Position numbers and translations under genes: made by a program. 13,856 nucleotides of DNA from Candidatus Rokubacteria bacterium RIFCSPLOWO2_02_FULL_72_37 (lineage in GTDB: Bacteria > Methylomirabilota > Methylomirabilia > Rokubacteriales > CSP1-6), in the NCBI GenBank assembly GCA_001790315.1, contig MGCE01000006.1, positions 1 through 13,856 of the forward strand, read 5' to 3'. The notes under the pieces were generated by a model, which did no database searches, was not told where the DNA came from, and was given only the letters and a program-made list of their open reading frames with translations. Below, piece after piece: positions 6,666-13,856 of the stretch (within the stretch, counting starts at the first letter, position 1; every line of letters begins with the position of its first letter).

Positions 6666-6744
6666 ACGAGCGTCGTGTCCACCTCCAGCGGCCAGCGGCC
6701 TCGCGCCCAGCGCCCCCACCCATCGCGAAGGGGAATGGAACGCC

Positions 6745-8151
6745 ATGCGCAGACTGCTGGCTGGTGTGCTGCTATCGGTATTCTTCGCCCTGGCCTGTCC
6801 GAGCCTGACCAGGGCGGGCGCGAGCGACGAGGCGCTGGTGCGGTTGCTCATCAAGAAGGGCCTCCTCACCCAGGAGGAGTACGAGGCGCTCAAGAAGGAG
6901 GCAGAGGTCCCGCCTGCGTCGCCGACCGCCCAGCCGCCGCCGGCGCCGTTGCCGGGAGCGGTGGCACTCCCGCCTTCGGCAGCCCAGGAGCCCGACGGCA
7001 CAGCGCTCGTGGATCGCCTGCGTGACGAGGTGCGCGAGGAGTTGCGCCGCCGCGACATCGAGTCGGTCGGGGTGGGGCTCAAACTCGAGAGTGAGACGCG
7101 CTTCCGCAGTCACCGCGACATCGGCGATCGCGATCGTGGATCGAGCAGCGAAACGTATCTCCGTGCCGCCGAGGTTGACCTCGCGGTCAGGCCGCTGCCC
7201 TGGGTCCTGGCCAGCCTGGTGGTCAAGAGCGAGTACTTCGGTGCCGACACGACAAACCTCGGCCAGGCGGCCGATGCGACCCCGTTCATCGACGAGGGCA
7301 CCATCACGCTCCAGGATGCCTCGTTCCCGGTGTACGGGGTCGTCGGTAAGCGGACCCAGCCCTTCGGGGCTTTCTTCGGAGACGAGCGCTGGGCCACCGA
7401 GCCGATCACCAAGGACGCGTACGAGGTCGACCAGCCCGGCCTCACGCTCGGCGTCTTCAGGTGGTTCCCCGACACCGGGTTCGAGTTCGACGTCTCTGTC
7501 ACGGTCTACCGCCAGGAAGAGCAGATGAGCCACCTGTTCGAGTCCGGGCTGTTCGACGCCACGACGGTCACGCGCTCGTCGACCGCCGGCCTGCGCGCCG
7601 AGAGCGACCACCTGAAATCCTTCATCCTCGTCGGAACCCTCACGCCCAACCGGTTCTTCACGCTCGGCGCGGCGTATCTCACGGAGCCCGGGGACGGCCG
7701 GCGCAATCAGAGCCTGGCCGCCTGGGTGTCGCGCACGTGGTTTGGACGGCTCACCACCGAGCTGGAATTCATGGCCGCGCTCGACCGTGAGCGCTACGTG
7801 CGCCCGGTCACGCTTGCCGACGGCACCGTGGAGACTCAGCGGTTCAGTCGGGCCTTCGAGGAGAAGGCGCTGGCGCTGAGCATCACCTACCAACCCTGGC
7901 GGCGGTTCCTCCTCGGCGGGCGCTTCGAGTATTTCTGGGACGACGGCTTGGCGGAGGCCGCGGGAATCTGGTCCGTTCGTGACCGCGCCAGCCTCGCCGC
8001 GTCGTACACCTTCTTCGAGCGCGACGAGATCTCGGTGCGCATCATCGGCGAGTACCGGCACTCGGACATCAGACGTGAAGGGGCGGCCCGCGACGCGGCG
8101 GCCTCCGACCAGAACGAGCTGTTCGGCAAGGTCAGCGTCGTCTATAAGTGA
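6745..8151 (+). CDS. LbtU-like outer-membrane siderophore porin (beta-barrel)
   Basis: A 468-aa outer-membrane protein with signal peptide about 1-25. Residues 27-52 form a short charged helical segment (LLIKKGLLTQEEYEALKK), then a Pro/Ala-rich linker to about 75 and a helix rich in Arg and Glu (about 88-105). From about 108 to the end it is alternating amphipathic strands with aromatic girdles, ending in FGKVSVVYK. The segment with FIDEGTITLQ, VYGVVGKRTQPFGAF and YEVDQPGLTLGVF resembles LbtU-family porins, the TonB-independent legiobactin receptor type of Legionella; a phosphate-selective-porin-like barrel is the alternative. Its position at the end of the iron gene run supports iron or siderophore passage across the outer membrane. 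RBS GAAGGGGA (6728-6735) precedes ATG 6745. Confidence 0.75.
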   Translation: MRRLLAGVLLSVFFALACPSLTRAGASDEALVRLLIKKGLLTQEEYEALKKEAEVPPASPTAQPPPAPLPGAVALPPSAAQEPDGTALVDRLRDEVREELRRRDIESVGVGLKLESETRFRSHRDIGDRDRGSSSETYLRAAEVDLAVRPLPWVLASLVVKSEYFGADTTNLGQAADATPFIDEGTITLQDASFPVYGVVGKRTQPFGAFFGDERWATEPITKDAYEVDQPGLTLGVFRWFPDTGFEFDVSVTVYRQEEQMSHLFESGLFDATTVTRSSTAGLRAESDHLKSFILVGTLTPNRFFTLGAAYLTEPGDGRRNQSLAAWVSRTWFGRLTTELEFMAALDRERYVRPVTLADGTVETQRFSRAFEEKALALSITYQPWRRFLLGGRFEYFWDDGLAEAAGIWSVRDRASLAASYTFFERDEISVRIIGEYRHSDIRREGAARDAAASDQNELFGKVSVVYK

Positions 8152-8207
8152 CCGCTCCGGGCGGTGCCGGCGCTCGACGCGCCCAGGTCAGCGCTGGGGC
8201 GGACACC

Positions 8208-9725
8208 TCACGGCCGCCATTGGCGGTCGAGGCCGCGGTACTGGATGGCCTCGGCGCAGTGCTCGGCCCGGATCCCCTCGCTGCCCTCCAGGTCGGCGAT
8301 CGTGCGGGCCACCTTGAGCACGCGGTCGTGGCCGCGGGCGGACAGGCCGAGGCGCTCGACGGCCTGGACGAGCAGGCGCTCGACCTCCGGCGCCGGCGCG
8401 CAGAGCTTCCGCACCTGGCGCGCCGACATGGCGGCGTTGACGCGGACACCCGAGCCGCGGAAGCGCGCGTGCTGGCGCGCGCGCGCCGTGGCGACGCGCG
8501 CGGCGACGGCGGCCGAGGGCTCGCCGGGCGCCGTCCCCGCGAGGTCGGCGGGGACGAGGGCGGGCAGCTCGACGTGCAGGTCGATGCGGTCCAGCAGCGG
8601 ACGCGAGAGGCGGCCGAGGTAGCGGGCGCGCTCGGCCGGCGTGCAGAGGCACTGGTCGAGCGAGGGGCAGCCGCGGCGGCAGGGGTTGGCGGCGGCGACG
8701 AGCTGGAAGCGCGACGGGAAGTCGCCGAAGCCGGCGGCTCGCACGATGGCCACCCGGCCGTCCTCCAGCGGCTGACGCAGCGACTCCAGGACGTGCGCCT
8801 GGAACTCCGCCACCTCGTCGAGGAAGAGGACGCCTCGATGGGCGAGCGTGACCTCGCCCGGGTGCGGAGGACTCCCGCCGCCGATCAGGCCCGAGACCGA
8901 GATCGTGTGGTGGGGCGCGCGGAACGGGCGCGTCGCCAGGAGACCGTGGCGGCCGAGCAGGCCCGCGACGCTCCAGATCGTCGAAACCTCGATGACCTCC
9001 TCGGGGCTGAGCGGCGGCAGGACGGCCGCGAGCCTCCGCGCGAGCATCGTCTTGCCGCTGCCCGGAGGGCCCACGAGCAGGATGTTGTGGGCGCCGGCTG
9101 CCGCGATCTCGAGGGCCCGCTTGGCGTGGGCCTGACCGCGGATGTCGGCGAGGTCGAGATCGTCCCCCGGCTGCGGCGCCGGCGGCGGCGCGGCGGGCAC
9201 GGGCACGGCCACGTCGTCGCCGTTCAGGAGGGCCACGGCCTCGCGCAGCGTCGGGGCGGGGAGGACGCGCAGGTTTTCGAGGGCGCGCGCCTCGGCCGCG
9301 TTGGCGACGGGGACGACGAGCGCGGCGATGCGGTGCCGCCGGCAGGCGAGAGCCACGGCGAGCGTGCCGCGCACGGGCTGGATCTGACCGTCGAGCGCCA
9401 GCTCGCCAACGACGGCGAACGAGCCGAGGGCGCCGTCGCGGATGAGCCCGGTGGCCGCAAGGATGCCGAGCGCGATCGGCAGGTCGAACGAGGCCCCTTC
9501 CTTCCGGAGATCCGCCGGCGCGAGATTCACGGTGATCCGGTCGTTCGGGAAGGCGAAGCCCGCGTTGCGGATGGCCGCGCGCACGCGCTCGCGGCTCTCG
9601 CGCACGGCGGAGTCCGGTAGGCCCACCGTCGCGAAGGCGGGGAGTCCCGCGGCGACGTCCACCTCCACGCGCACGAGCACCGCCTCGACTCCGACGAGCG
9701 CTGCGGACAGCACGCGCGCCAGCAC
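8208..9725 (-). CDS. comM: ComM/YifB-family AAA+ ATPase (Mg-chelatase-like)
   Basis: A complete 505-aa protein of the YifB/ComM family, which in naturally transformable bacteria acts as a branch-migration helicase during DNA integration. N-terminal Lon-protease-like fold domain (about 1-170) begins with the family hallmarks VGLPDSAVRESRERVRAA and NLAPADLRKEG. The Mg-chelatase AAA+ domain has Walker A GPPGSGKT (219-226), RAPHHT, Walker B VLFLDE (299-304) and the Cys-containing ANPCRRGCP insert, then the LLDRIDLHVE arginine-finger region and a C-terminal helical domain (LSARGHDRVLKVARTIADLEG). The start is GTG 9725 because the family opens with M-L-A-R; no Shine-Dalgarno is seen, consistent with a leaderless message. 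It converges on the iron run and diverges from the YjbQ gene, with which it has no clear link. Confidence 0.93.
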   Translation of the reverse strand: MLARVLSAALVGVEAVLVRVEVDVAAGLPAFATVGLPDSAVRESRERVRAAIRNAGFAFPNDRITVNLAPADLRKEGASFDLPIALGILAATGLIRDGALGSFAVVGELALDGQIQPVRGTLAVALACRRHRIAALVVPVANAAEARALENLRVLPAPTLREAVALLNGDDVAVPVPAAPPPAPQPGDDLDLADIRGQAHAKRALEIAAAGAHNILLVGPPGSGKTMLARRLAAVLPPLSPEEVIEVSTIWSVAGLLGRHGLLATRPFRAPHHTISVSGLIGGGSPPHPGEVTLAHRGVLFLDEVAEFQAHVLESLRQPLEDGRVAIVRAAGFGDFPSRFQLVAAANPCRRGCPSLDQCLCTPAERARYLGRLSRPLLDRIDLHVELPALVPADLAGTAPGEPSAAVAARVATARARQHARFRGSGVRVNAAMSARQVRKLCAPAPEVERLLVQAVERLGLSARGHDRVLKVARTIADLEGSEGIRAEHCAEAIQYRGLDRQWRP

Positions 9726-9731
9726 GCAGCG

Positions 9732-9760
9732 ATTGTTCGCGGCGGCGCGCGCGCCGTCAA
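9732..9760 (-). promoter_or_regulatory. Promoter of comM, likely leaderless
   Basis: On the minus strand TTGACG (complement of 9755-9760), a 17-bp spacer and AACAAT (complement of 9732-9737) form a sigma-70-type promoter. Six bases separate the -10 from GTG 9725, placing the start of transcription at or next to the start codon. Confidence 0.5.
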
Positions 9761-9811
9761 TGTCACGAGTTTGATACGGCCGGCCCCGGCTGCGCCGGGC
9801 GCGGGGTCGGA

Positions 9812-9817
9812 TACAAT
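9812..9817 (+). promoter_or_regulatory. -10 element of the YjbQ gene, likely leaderless
   Basis: TACAAT matches the TATAAT consensus at five of six positions and lies six bases before GTG 9824. No matching -35 is seen 16-18 bp upstream; that stretch holds a GC-rich hairpin, CCCGGC-TGC-GCCGGG (9785-9799). No ribosome binding site fits between. Confidence 0.45.
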
Positions 9818-9823
9818 GGGCGC

Positions 9824-10222
9824 GTGCAGGACACGCTTCGCGTGCGCACGCGGCGCAAGTACGAGGTGCTCGACCTGACGCGTGAGGTGACCGACGTGGT
9901 CGCGCGCGCGTGCGTGGGCGAGGGGATCTGTACGGTCTTCGTCCGCCACGCGACCGCGGCGATCGTGATCAACGAGAACGCCGACGCCGGCGTGCGTGCC
10001 GACATCGTCACCGCCCTCGCCAAGCTCTTCCCCGAGGGCGTCTGGGAGCACGACCGTGTCGACGACAACGGCGCCGCGCACCTCAAGGCGGCATTCCTCG
10101 GCCCGTCCGAGTCCGTGCCGGTGCGCGACGGGCGGCTCCTGCTCGGCACGTGGCAGGGCATCGCGCTCGTCGAGTGCGACGGGCCTCGCGACCGCGAGAT
10201 CGTGGTGGACGTCCGCGCCTGA
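9824..10222 (+). CDS. YjbQ/UPF0047 family protein
   Basis: A 132-aa single-domain protein of the YjbQ (UPF0047) family, often annotated as a secondary thiamine-phosphate synthase because some members complement thiE mutants; the physiological role is unsettled. It has the family's conserved blocks: HATAAIVINENAD (residues about 43-55), the acidic WEHDRVDDNGAAHLKAAFLG block (about 74-92) with its conserved His and Asn-Ala-His-like positions, and DGRLLLGTWQGIALVECDGPR near the end. Full length for the family. GTG 9824 was chosen since it gives the usual N terminus (LRVRTRRKYEVLDLT); an out-of-frame ATG at 9816 is not used. It lies 27 bases upstream of the response regulator, which has its own promoter-like element. 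Confidence 0.9.
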   Translation: MQDTLRVRTRRKYEVLDLTREVTDVVARACVGEGICTVFVRHATAAIVINENADAGVRADIVTALAKLFPEGVWEHDRVDDNGAAHLKAAFLGPSESVPVRDGRLLLGTWQGIALVECDGPRDREIVVDVRA

Positions 10223-10231
10223 CCCGGCGCG

Positions 10232-10240
10232 TGCTAGAGT
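10232..10240 (+). promoter_or_regulatory. Extended -10 element of the response regulator gene
   Basis: TGCTAGAGT contains an extended -10 (TGn then TAGAGT). Initiation seven bases downstream (about 10247) would leave only three bases before ATG 10250, which supports ATG 10250 over GTG 10244. Confidence 0.4.
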
Positions 10241-10249
10241 GCCGTGACG

Positions 10250-11608
<1,359 letters not shown>

Positions 11609-11611
11609 GGA

Positions 11612-11647
11612 TGCACCAGTTTGGTGCACCTGCACCGACCTGGTGCA
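11612..11647. promoter_or_regulatory. Tandem NtrC-type enhancer sites
   Basis: Two 17-bp palindromes, TGCACC-AGTTT-GGTGCA (11612-11628) and TGCACC-GACCT-GGTGCA (11631-11647), both fit the NtrC consensus TGCACC-N5-GGTGCA exactly, with centres 19 bp apart. They begin four bases after the regulator's stop codon and lie about 105-140 bp upstream of the predicted sigma-54 transcription start, the normal enhancer distance. A further GTGCAC half-site is at 11675-11680. The same palindromes could also fold in the regulator's mRNA as a 3' hairpin. Confidence 0.8.
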
Positions 11648-11681
11648 CCCGGCGCCGGAGGCGGCGGGGCGCGCGTGCACG

Positions 11682-11708
11682 AAATCAACGCGAATAACAG
11701 CGAATCAG
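11682..11708. promoter_or_regulatory. A+T-richer segment between enhancer and promoter
   Basis: This stretch is far richer in A/T than its surroundings and contains AATCAA (11683-11688), half of an IHF consensus, plus a GCGAAT direct repeat (GCGAATAACA, GCGAATCAGA). DNA bending here would bring enhancer and promoter together. The second IHF half (TTR) is missing, so an IHF site is only a possibility. Confidence 0.25.
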
Positions 11709-11723
11709 AGGCGGCGTTCCCGA

Positions 11724-11739
11724 TGGCCAGCGAATTGCT
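11724..11739 (+). promoter_or_regulatory. Sigma-54 (RpoN) promoter
   Basis: TGGCCAGCGAATTGCT has the invariant -24 GG (11725-11726) and -12 GC (11737-11738) separated by exactly ten bases, with the favoured TGGC and TTGC contexts. Transcription would begin near 11750, upstream of the hairpin and small peptide gene. Confidence 0.8.
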
Positions 11740-11762
11740 CCCACTCCCCGTGGTCACAGTGC

Positions 11763-11787
11763 GGGAACCCTCATGGGGAGGGTTCCC
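11763..11787 (+). other. Perfect 10-bp hairpin in the 5' untranslated region
   Basis: GGGAACCCTC (11763-11772), loop ATGGG, and GAGGGTTCCC (11778-11787) form a perfect, very stable stem. It falls roughly at +13 to +37 of the sigma-54 transcript, nine bases before the Shine-Dalgarno. There is no T-tract, so it is more likely an mRNA-stabilising or translation-controlling element than a terminator. Confidence 0.7.
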
Positions 11788-11810
11788 AACCGACCGAGGA
11801 GGAAAGAGCG

Positions 11811-11942
11811 ATGACGAAGATCTGGGCCGCGCTGCTGATGCTGGTCTCCATGCTCCTGGCCGCTCCGGTGATCGAGTCGGGCACGACGGGCTCCACGCAG
11901 GTCTTCCAGGCCATCGGCACGGCGGAAGGCGGCGGATTCTAG
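11811..11942 (+). CDS. 43-aa exported small peptide under sigma-54 control
   Basis: A small ORF with the best ribosome binding site in the window (GAGGAGGAAAG, 11796-11806) ahead of ATG 11811. Residues 1-18 (MTKIWAALLMLVSMLLAA) look like a signal peptide or single membrane anchor with one lysine and a Leu/Met/Ala core. The remaining 25 residues run from about PVIESGTTGSTQVFQ to the glycine-rich end GTAEGGGF, with no cysteine. I do not recognise a family. It is the first gene after the sigma-54 promoter and precedes the substrate-binding protein by 23 bases. A secreted signalling peptide or a small membrane accessory protein are both possible. Confidence 0.65.
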   Translation: MTKIWAALLMLVSMLLAAPVIESGTTGSTQVFQAIGTAEGGGF

Positions 11943-11965
11943 GAGCCCGCTTCGTCCGCTCCCTG

Positions 11966-13606
11966 ATGGAGGCACGACGTTGTTGGGCCGGAACCGCGAG
12001 CAGGAGGGGGGGCGCCTTCCTCCTGCTCGCGATTCTCGTCCTCGGAGCCGCCGCGCCGCCGCCCGGCGTGGCGCAGGAGGGCAAGGCGCGCCCGGTCAAG
12101 GGCGGCGTCTACCGCCGGCCGCTGGGCCACGATCCCAAGAGCCTGGACCCCGCGCGGATCAGCGATATCTACAGCCTGTCTGTTTCGCAGCAGATCTTCG
12201 ACGGCCTCGTCCAGTACGACCAGACGCTGACCGTTGCGCCGGCGCTCGCCCAGTTCTGGAGGGCCTCGCGTGACGGCCGCACGTGGACGTTCAACCTGCG
12301 CCGCGGCGTCAGGTTCCACCACGGGCGCGAGGTCACGGCGGAGGACGTCGTGTACTCGCTGACGCGGATCCTCGATCCGGCGACCAGGTCCGGCGCCGCC
12401 GACCTCTTCATGAACGTGAAGGGCGCCCGCGACTTCCGCGAGGGGCGGACCAAGGCCGTGGCGGGCCTCGCGGCTCTGGACCGCTACACGGTGCGGGTGA
12501 CTCTCGACGAGGCGTTCGCGCCGTTCGTCGCCGCGCTCGCCGTCGGCCACGCCAAGATCGTCCCCAGGGAGATCGCCGAGCAGCTCGGCGACACCTTCGG
12601 GATCCGGCCCGTCGGAACCGGGCCGTTCAGGTTCGAGCGCTGGGAGCGGGGCAAGGAGATCGTGCTCGCGGCCAATCCCGCTCACTTCGCCGGCGCGCCC
12701 CACCTGGACCGCCTGATCTACCGGATCTTCGCGGGCGAGCGCTGGGAGGCGACGTACGACGAGTTCCGCCGGGGCAACCTCGAGGACGCGCCCGTACCGA
12801 CCCGGGACTACCGGCGGGTCATCGCCTCCAAGGAGCACACCTACGTCAAGCGCCCGATGATCAGCGTGCGATTCTACGGGTTCAACACGCGGCTCAAGCC
12901 GCTCGACGATCGCCGGGTGCGCCAGGCGCTGATCTACGCCATCAACCGCGAGGCGATCGTCGAGGAGGCCTTCGACGGTCGCTACGTTCCGGCACGCGGC
13001 ATCCTGCCGCCGGGGACCCAGGGGTTCAACCCGCGGCTTGCCGGTTACCCGTGGGACCCCGACCTCGCCCGCAGGCTCCTGGCCGAGGCCGGCTACCCCG
13101 GCGGGCGCGGGCTGCCGCCGATCGCGATCTGGTCGAGCGTGAAGCTCGAAGCGCTGGTTCGCGAGCTCGACGAGATCAAGAGGGCGTTGGCTGCTGTGGG
13201 CGTCGAGGCCCAGATCCACTACGAGACGAACTGGCCCACCTTCTCCAAGCTCCTGGCGGACGGCAAGCTCCCCGTCTTCCCCTACGCCTGGTACGCCGAC
13301 GTGCCCGATCCCGACAACTTCCTGTTCAAGCTCTTCCACTCGAGGAGCTCGCGGAACCTGTTCGGCTACGCGAACCCGACGGTGGACAGCCTCCTGGTGG
13401 CCGCCCGCAACGCCCCGGACATCCAGCGGCGGGTCGAGCTGTATCGCCAGGCCGAGCAGCTCGTCCTCGAGGACGCGCCGCTGATCCCCATGATGCACCA
13501 CACGTACGAGCGGCTCTTCCAGCCCTACGTCCGCTCCGTCGAGGTCAGCGGCCTCGGCGATCCCTACATCCCGTTCCGGAAGATCTGGCTGGAGCGCACA
13601 CCGTGA
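11966..13606 (+). CDS. ABC transporter family-5 substrate-binding protein (peptide/nickel type)
   Basis: A 546-aa extracytoplasmic solute-binding protein of the SBP_bac_5 (OppA/DppA/NikA) family. A basic N terminus (MEARRCWAGTASRR) and hydrophobic core (AFLLLAILVLGAAAP) ending near GVAQ form the signal peptide, about 1-38. Family hallmarks follow: DPKSLDPARISD, QIFDGLVQYDQTLTVAPALAQ, WTFNLRRGVRFHHGREVTAEDVVYSL, RPVGTGPFRFERW, DDRRVRQALIYAINREAIV, and near the C terminus RRVELYRQAEQLVLEDAPLIPM. ATG 11966 has only a weak RBS and follows the small peptide gene. No permease or ATPase genes follow; a sensor kinase overlaps its stop, so a role in sensing rather than transport is likely. The ligand cannot be told from sequence; oligopeptides are the usual guess. 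Confidence 0.92.
   Translation: MEARRCWAGTASRRGGAFLLLAILVLGAAAPPPGVAQEGKARPVKGGVYRRPLGHDPKSLDPARISDIYSLSVSQQIFDGLVQYDQTLTVAPALAQFWRASRDGRTWTFNLRRGVRFHHGREVTAEDVVYSLTRILDPATRSGAADLFMNVKGARDFREGRTKAVAGLAALDRYTVRVTLDEAFAPFVAALAVGHAKIVPREIAEQLGDTFGIRPVGTGPFRFERWERGKEIVLAANPAHFAGAPHLDRLIYRIFAGERWEATYDEFRRGNLEDAPVPTRDYRRVIASKEHTYVKRPMISVRFYGFNTRLKPLDDRRVRQALIYAINREAIVEEAFDGRYVPARGILPPGTQGFNPRLAGYPWDPDLARRLLAEAGYPGGRGLPPIAIWSSVKLEALVRELDEIKRALAAVGVEAQIHYETNWPTFSKLLADGKLPVFPYAWYADVPDPDNFLFKLFHSRSSRNLFGYANPTVDSLLVAARNAPDIQRRVELYRQAEQLVLEDAPLIPMMHHTYERLFQPYVRSVEVSGLGDPYIPFRKIWLERTP
11998..12028 (+). repeat. 10-bp inverted repeat inside the signal-peptide codons
   Basis: GAGCAGGAGG (11998-12007) is perfectly complementary to CCTCCTGCTC (12019-12028) across an 11-nt G/C-rich loop. 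It begins 32 bases after the start codon of the binding-protein gene and could slow early translation or sequester G-rich sequence. It may also be incidental to Arg/Gly and Leu codons. Confidence 0.5.
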
Positions 13607-13856
13607 GGGCTGTGTCGCTGCGCGCCAAGTTCCTCTGGGGCATGGTGCTCGTCCTGGTGCTCACGATGGCTGCCGTGACGGTCGTGGTCGAGCACCGCCA
13701 GCGCGCCACGATCGTGAGCGAGGTCGAGCAGCGCGGCGCCGTGCTCGCGCGCAACCTCGCGGCGATCTCCTACGGGCCGCTCCTCCTCTACAACTTCACG
13801 GCGCTCGAGCAGAACGTCGCGCGGGTCGCCGCCGAGACCGACGTCGTCTATGCCGT
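13603..13856 (+). CDS. Membrane sensor histidine kinase, N-terminal part (runs off window)
   Basis: Partial gene: 84 complete codons from GTG 13603, which overlaps the binding-protein stop (GTGA). The N terminus (MRAVSLRAKFLWGMVLVLVL) gives a membrane helix at about 10-28, followed by an extracytoplasmic helix with EVEQRGAVLARNLAAIS, then PLLLYNFTALEQNVARVAAETDVVYAV. This pattern (RGxxLARNLA, PLL, DVxY) is typical of the periplasmic sensor domain of histidine kinases carrying HAMP and PAS modules. The HisKA and ATPase domains must lie beyond the window. It is the presumed partner of the upstream NtrC-family regulator, with the binding protein as a possible ligand-presenting subunit. Confidence 0.75.
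   Translation, partial: MRAVSLRAKFLWGMVLVLVLTMAAVTVVVEHRQRATIVSEVEQRGAVLARNLAAISYGPLLLYNFTALEQNVARVAAETDVVYA

Noticed and set aside
8151..8165. ACCGC-TCCGG-GCGGT hairpin just after the porin stop, as a terminator
   Set aside because: Only a 5-bp stem and no T-tract; too weak to call, though the convergent layout suggests a terminator should lie in 8152-8207.
8148..9620. A 490-codon forward open frame antisense to comM
   Set aside because: The minus-strand ComM protein is full length with all its motifs; the forward frame is Arg/Ala-rich and without recognisable features.
9771..9776. TTGATA as the -35 of the YjbQ promoter
   Set aside because: It is 35 bases from the TACAAT element, twice the workable spacer length.
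11683..11695. IHF binding site between enhancer and sigma-54 promoter
   Set aside because: Only the AATCAA half matches; the TTR half reads AAT. Kept only as a low-confidence A+T-rich segment.

Overview
The window is high-GC DNA (mostly G/C at third codon positions) from a Gram-negative-type bacterium: it encodes an outer-membrane barrel, several Sec signal peptides, sigma-54 machinery and oligopeptide-type ABC components. The gene style (GTG starts, possible leaderless starts, a substrate-binding protein next to a sensor kinase, two-domain copper oxidase) would fit Methylomirabilota/Rokubacteria or a similar soil lineage. That placement is an impression, not something the sequence proves.

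Region 1 (1-722): two small, translationally coupled unknown ORFs (139-333, 330-590), then a possible operator dyad and a 16-codon leader ORF (676-726) that overlaps the next gene by ATGA. Region 2 (723-8151) is one forward run of closely packed genes: a BFN/DUF151-domain protein, an FTR1-type iron permease with a duplicated N-terminal extracytoplasmic domain, a P19/FetP-like metal-binding protein, an FtrD/NapH-like polyferredoxin membrane protein, a second divergent P19-like protein, a ceruloplasmin-like two-domain multicopper oxidase, a 58-aa Com-like zinc ribbon and an LbtU-like outer-membrane porin. Together these look like a complete cell-envelope iron pathway: barrel for entry, periplasmic P19 proteins for binding, copper ferroxidase plus FTR1 permease for oxidation-coupled transport, and an iron-sulfur membrane protein for electron transfer. 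It resembles a merger of bacterial FtrABCD/FetMP with the fungal Fet3-Ftr1 principle.

Region 3 (8208-10222): a convergent ComM/YifB AAA+ ATPase on the minus strand and, divergent from it, a YjbQ/UPF0047 protein. Both have a -10-like hexamer exactly six bases before a GTG start, suggesting leaderless transcripts.

Region 4 (10250-13856): an NtrC-family sigma-54 response regulator, then a 202-bp control region with two tandem TGCACC-N5-GGTGCA palindromes (the NtrC enhancer consensus), a sigma-54 -24/-12 promoter (GG-N10-GC), a perfect 10-bp hairpin and a strong RBS. Downstream are a 43-aa exported-type small peptide, a family-5 peptide/nickel-type substrate-binding protein and the start of a membrane sensor kinase that runs off the window. 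This reads as a self-contained signalling unit: regulator, sigma-54 promoter, secreted peptide, binding protein, kinase.
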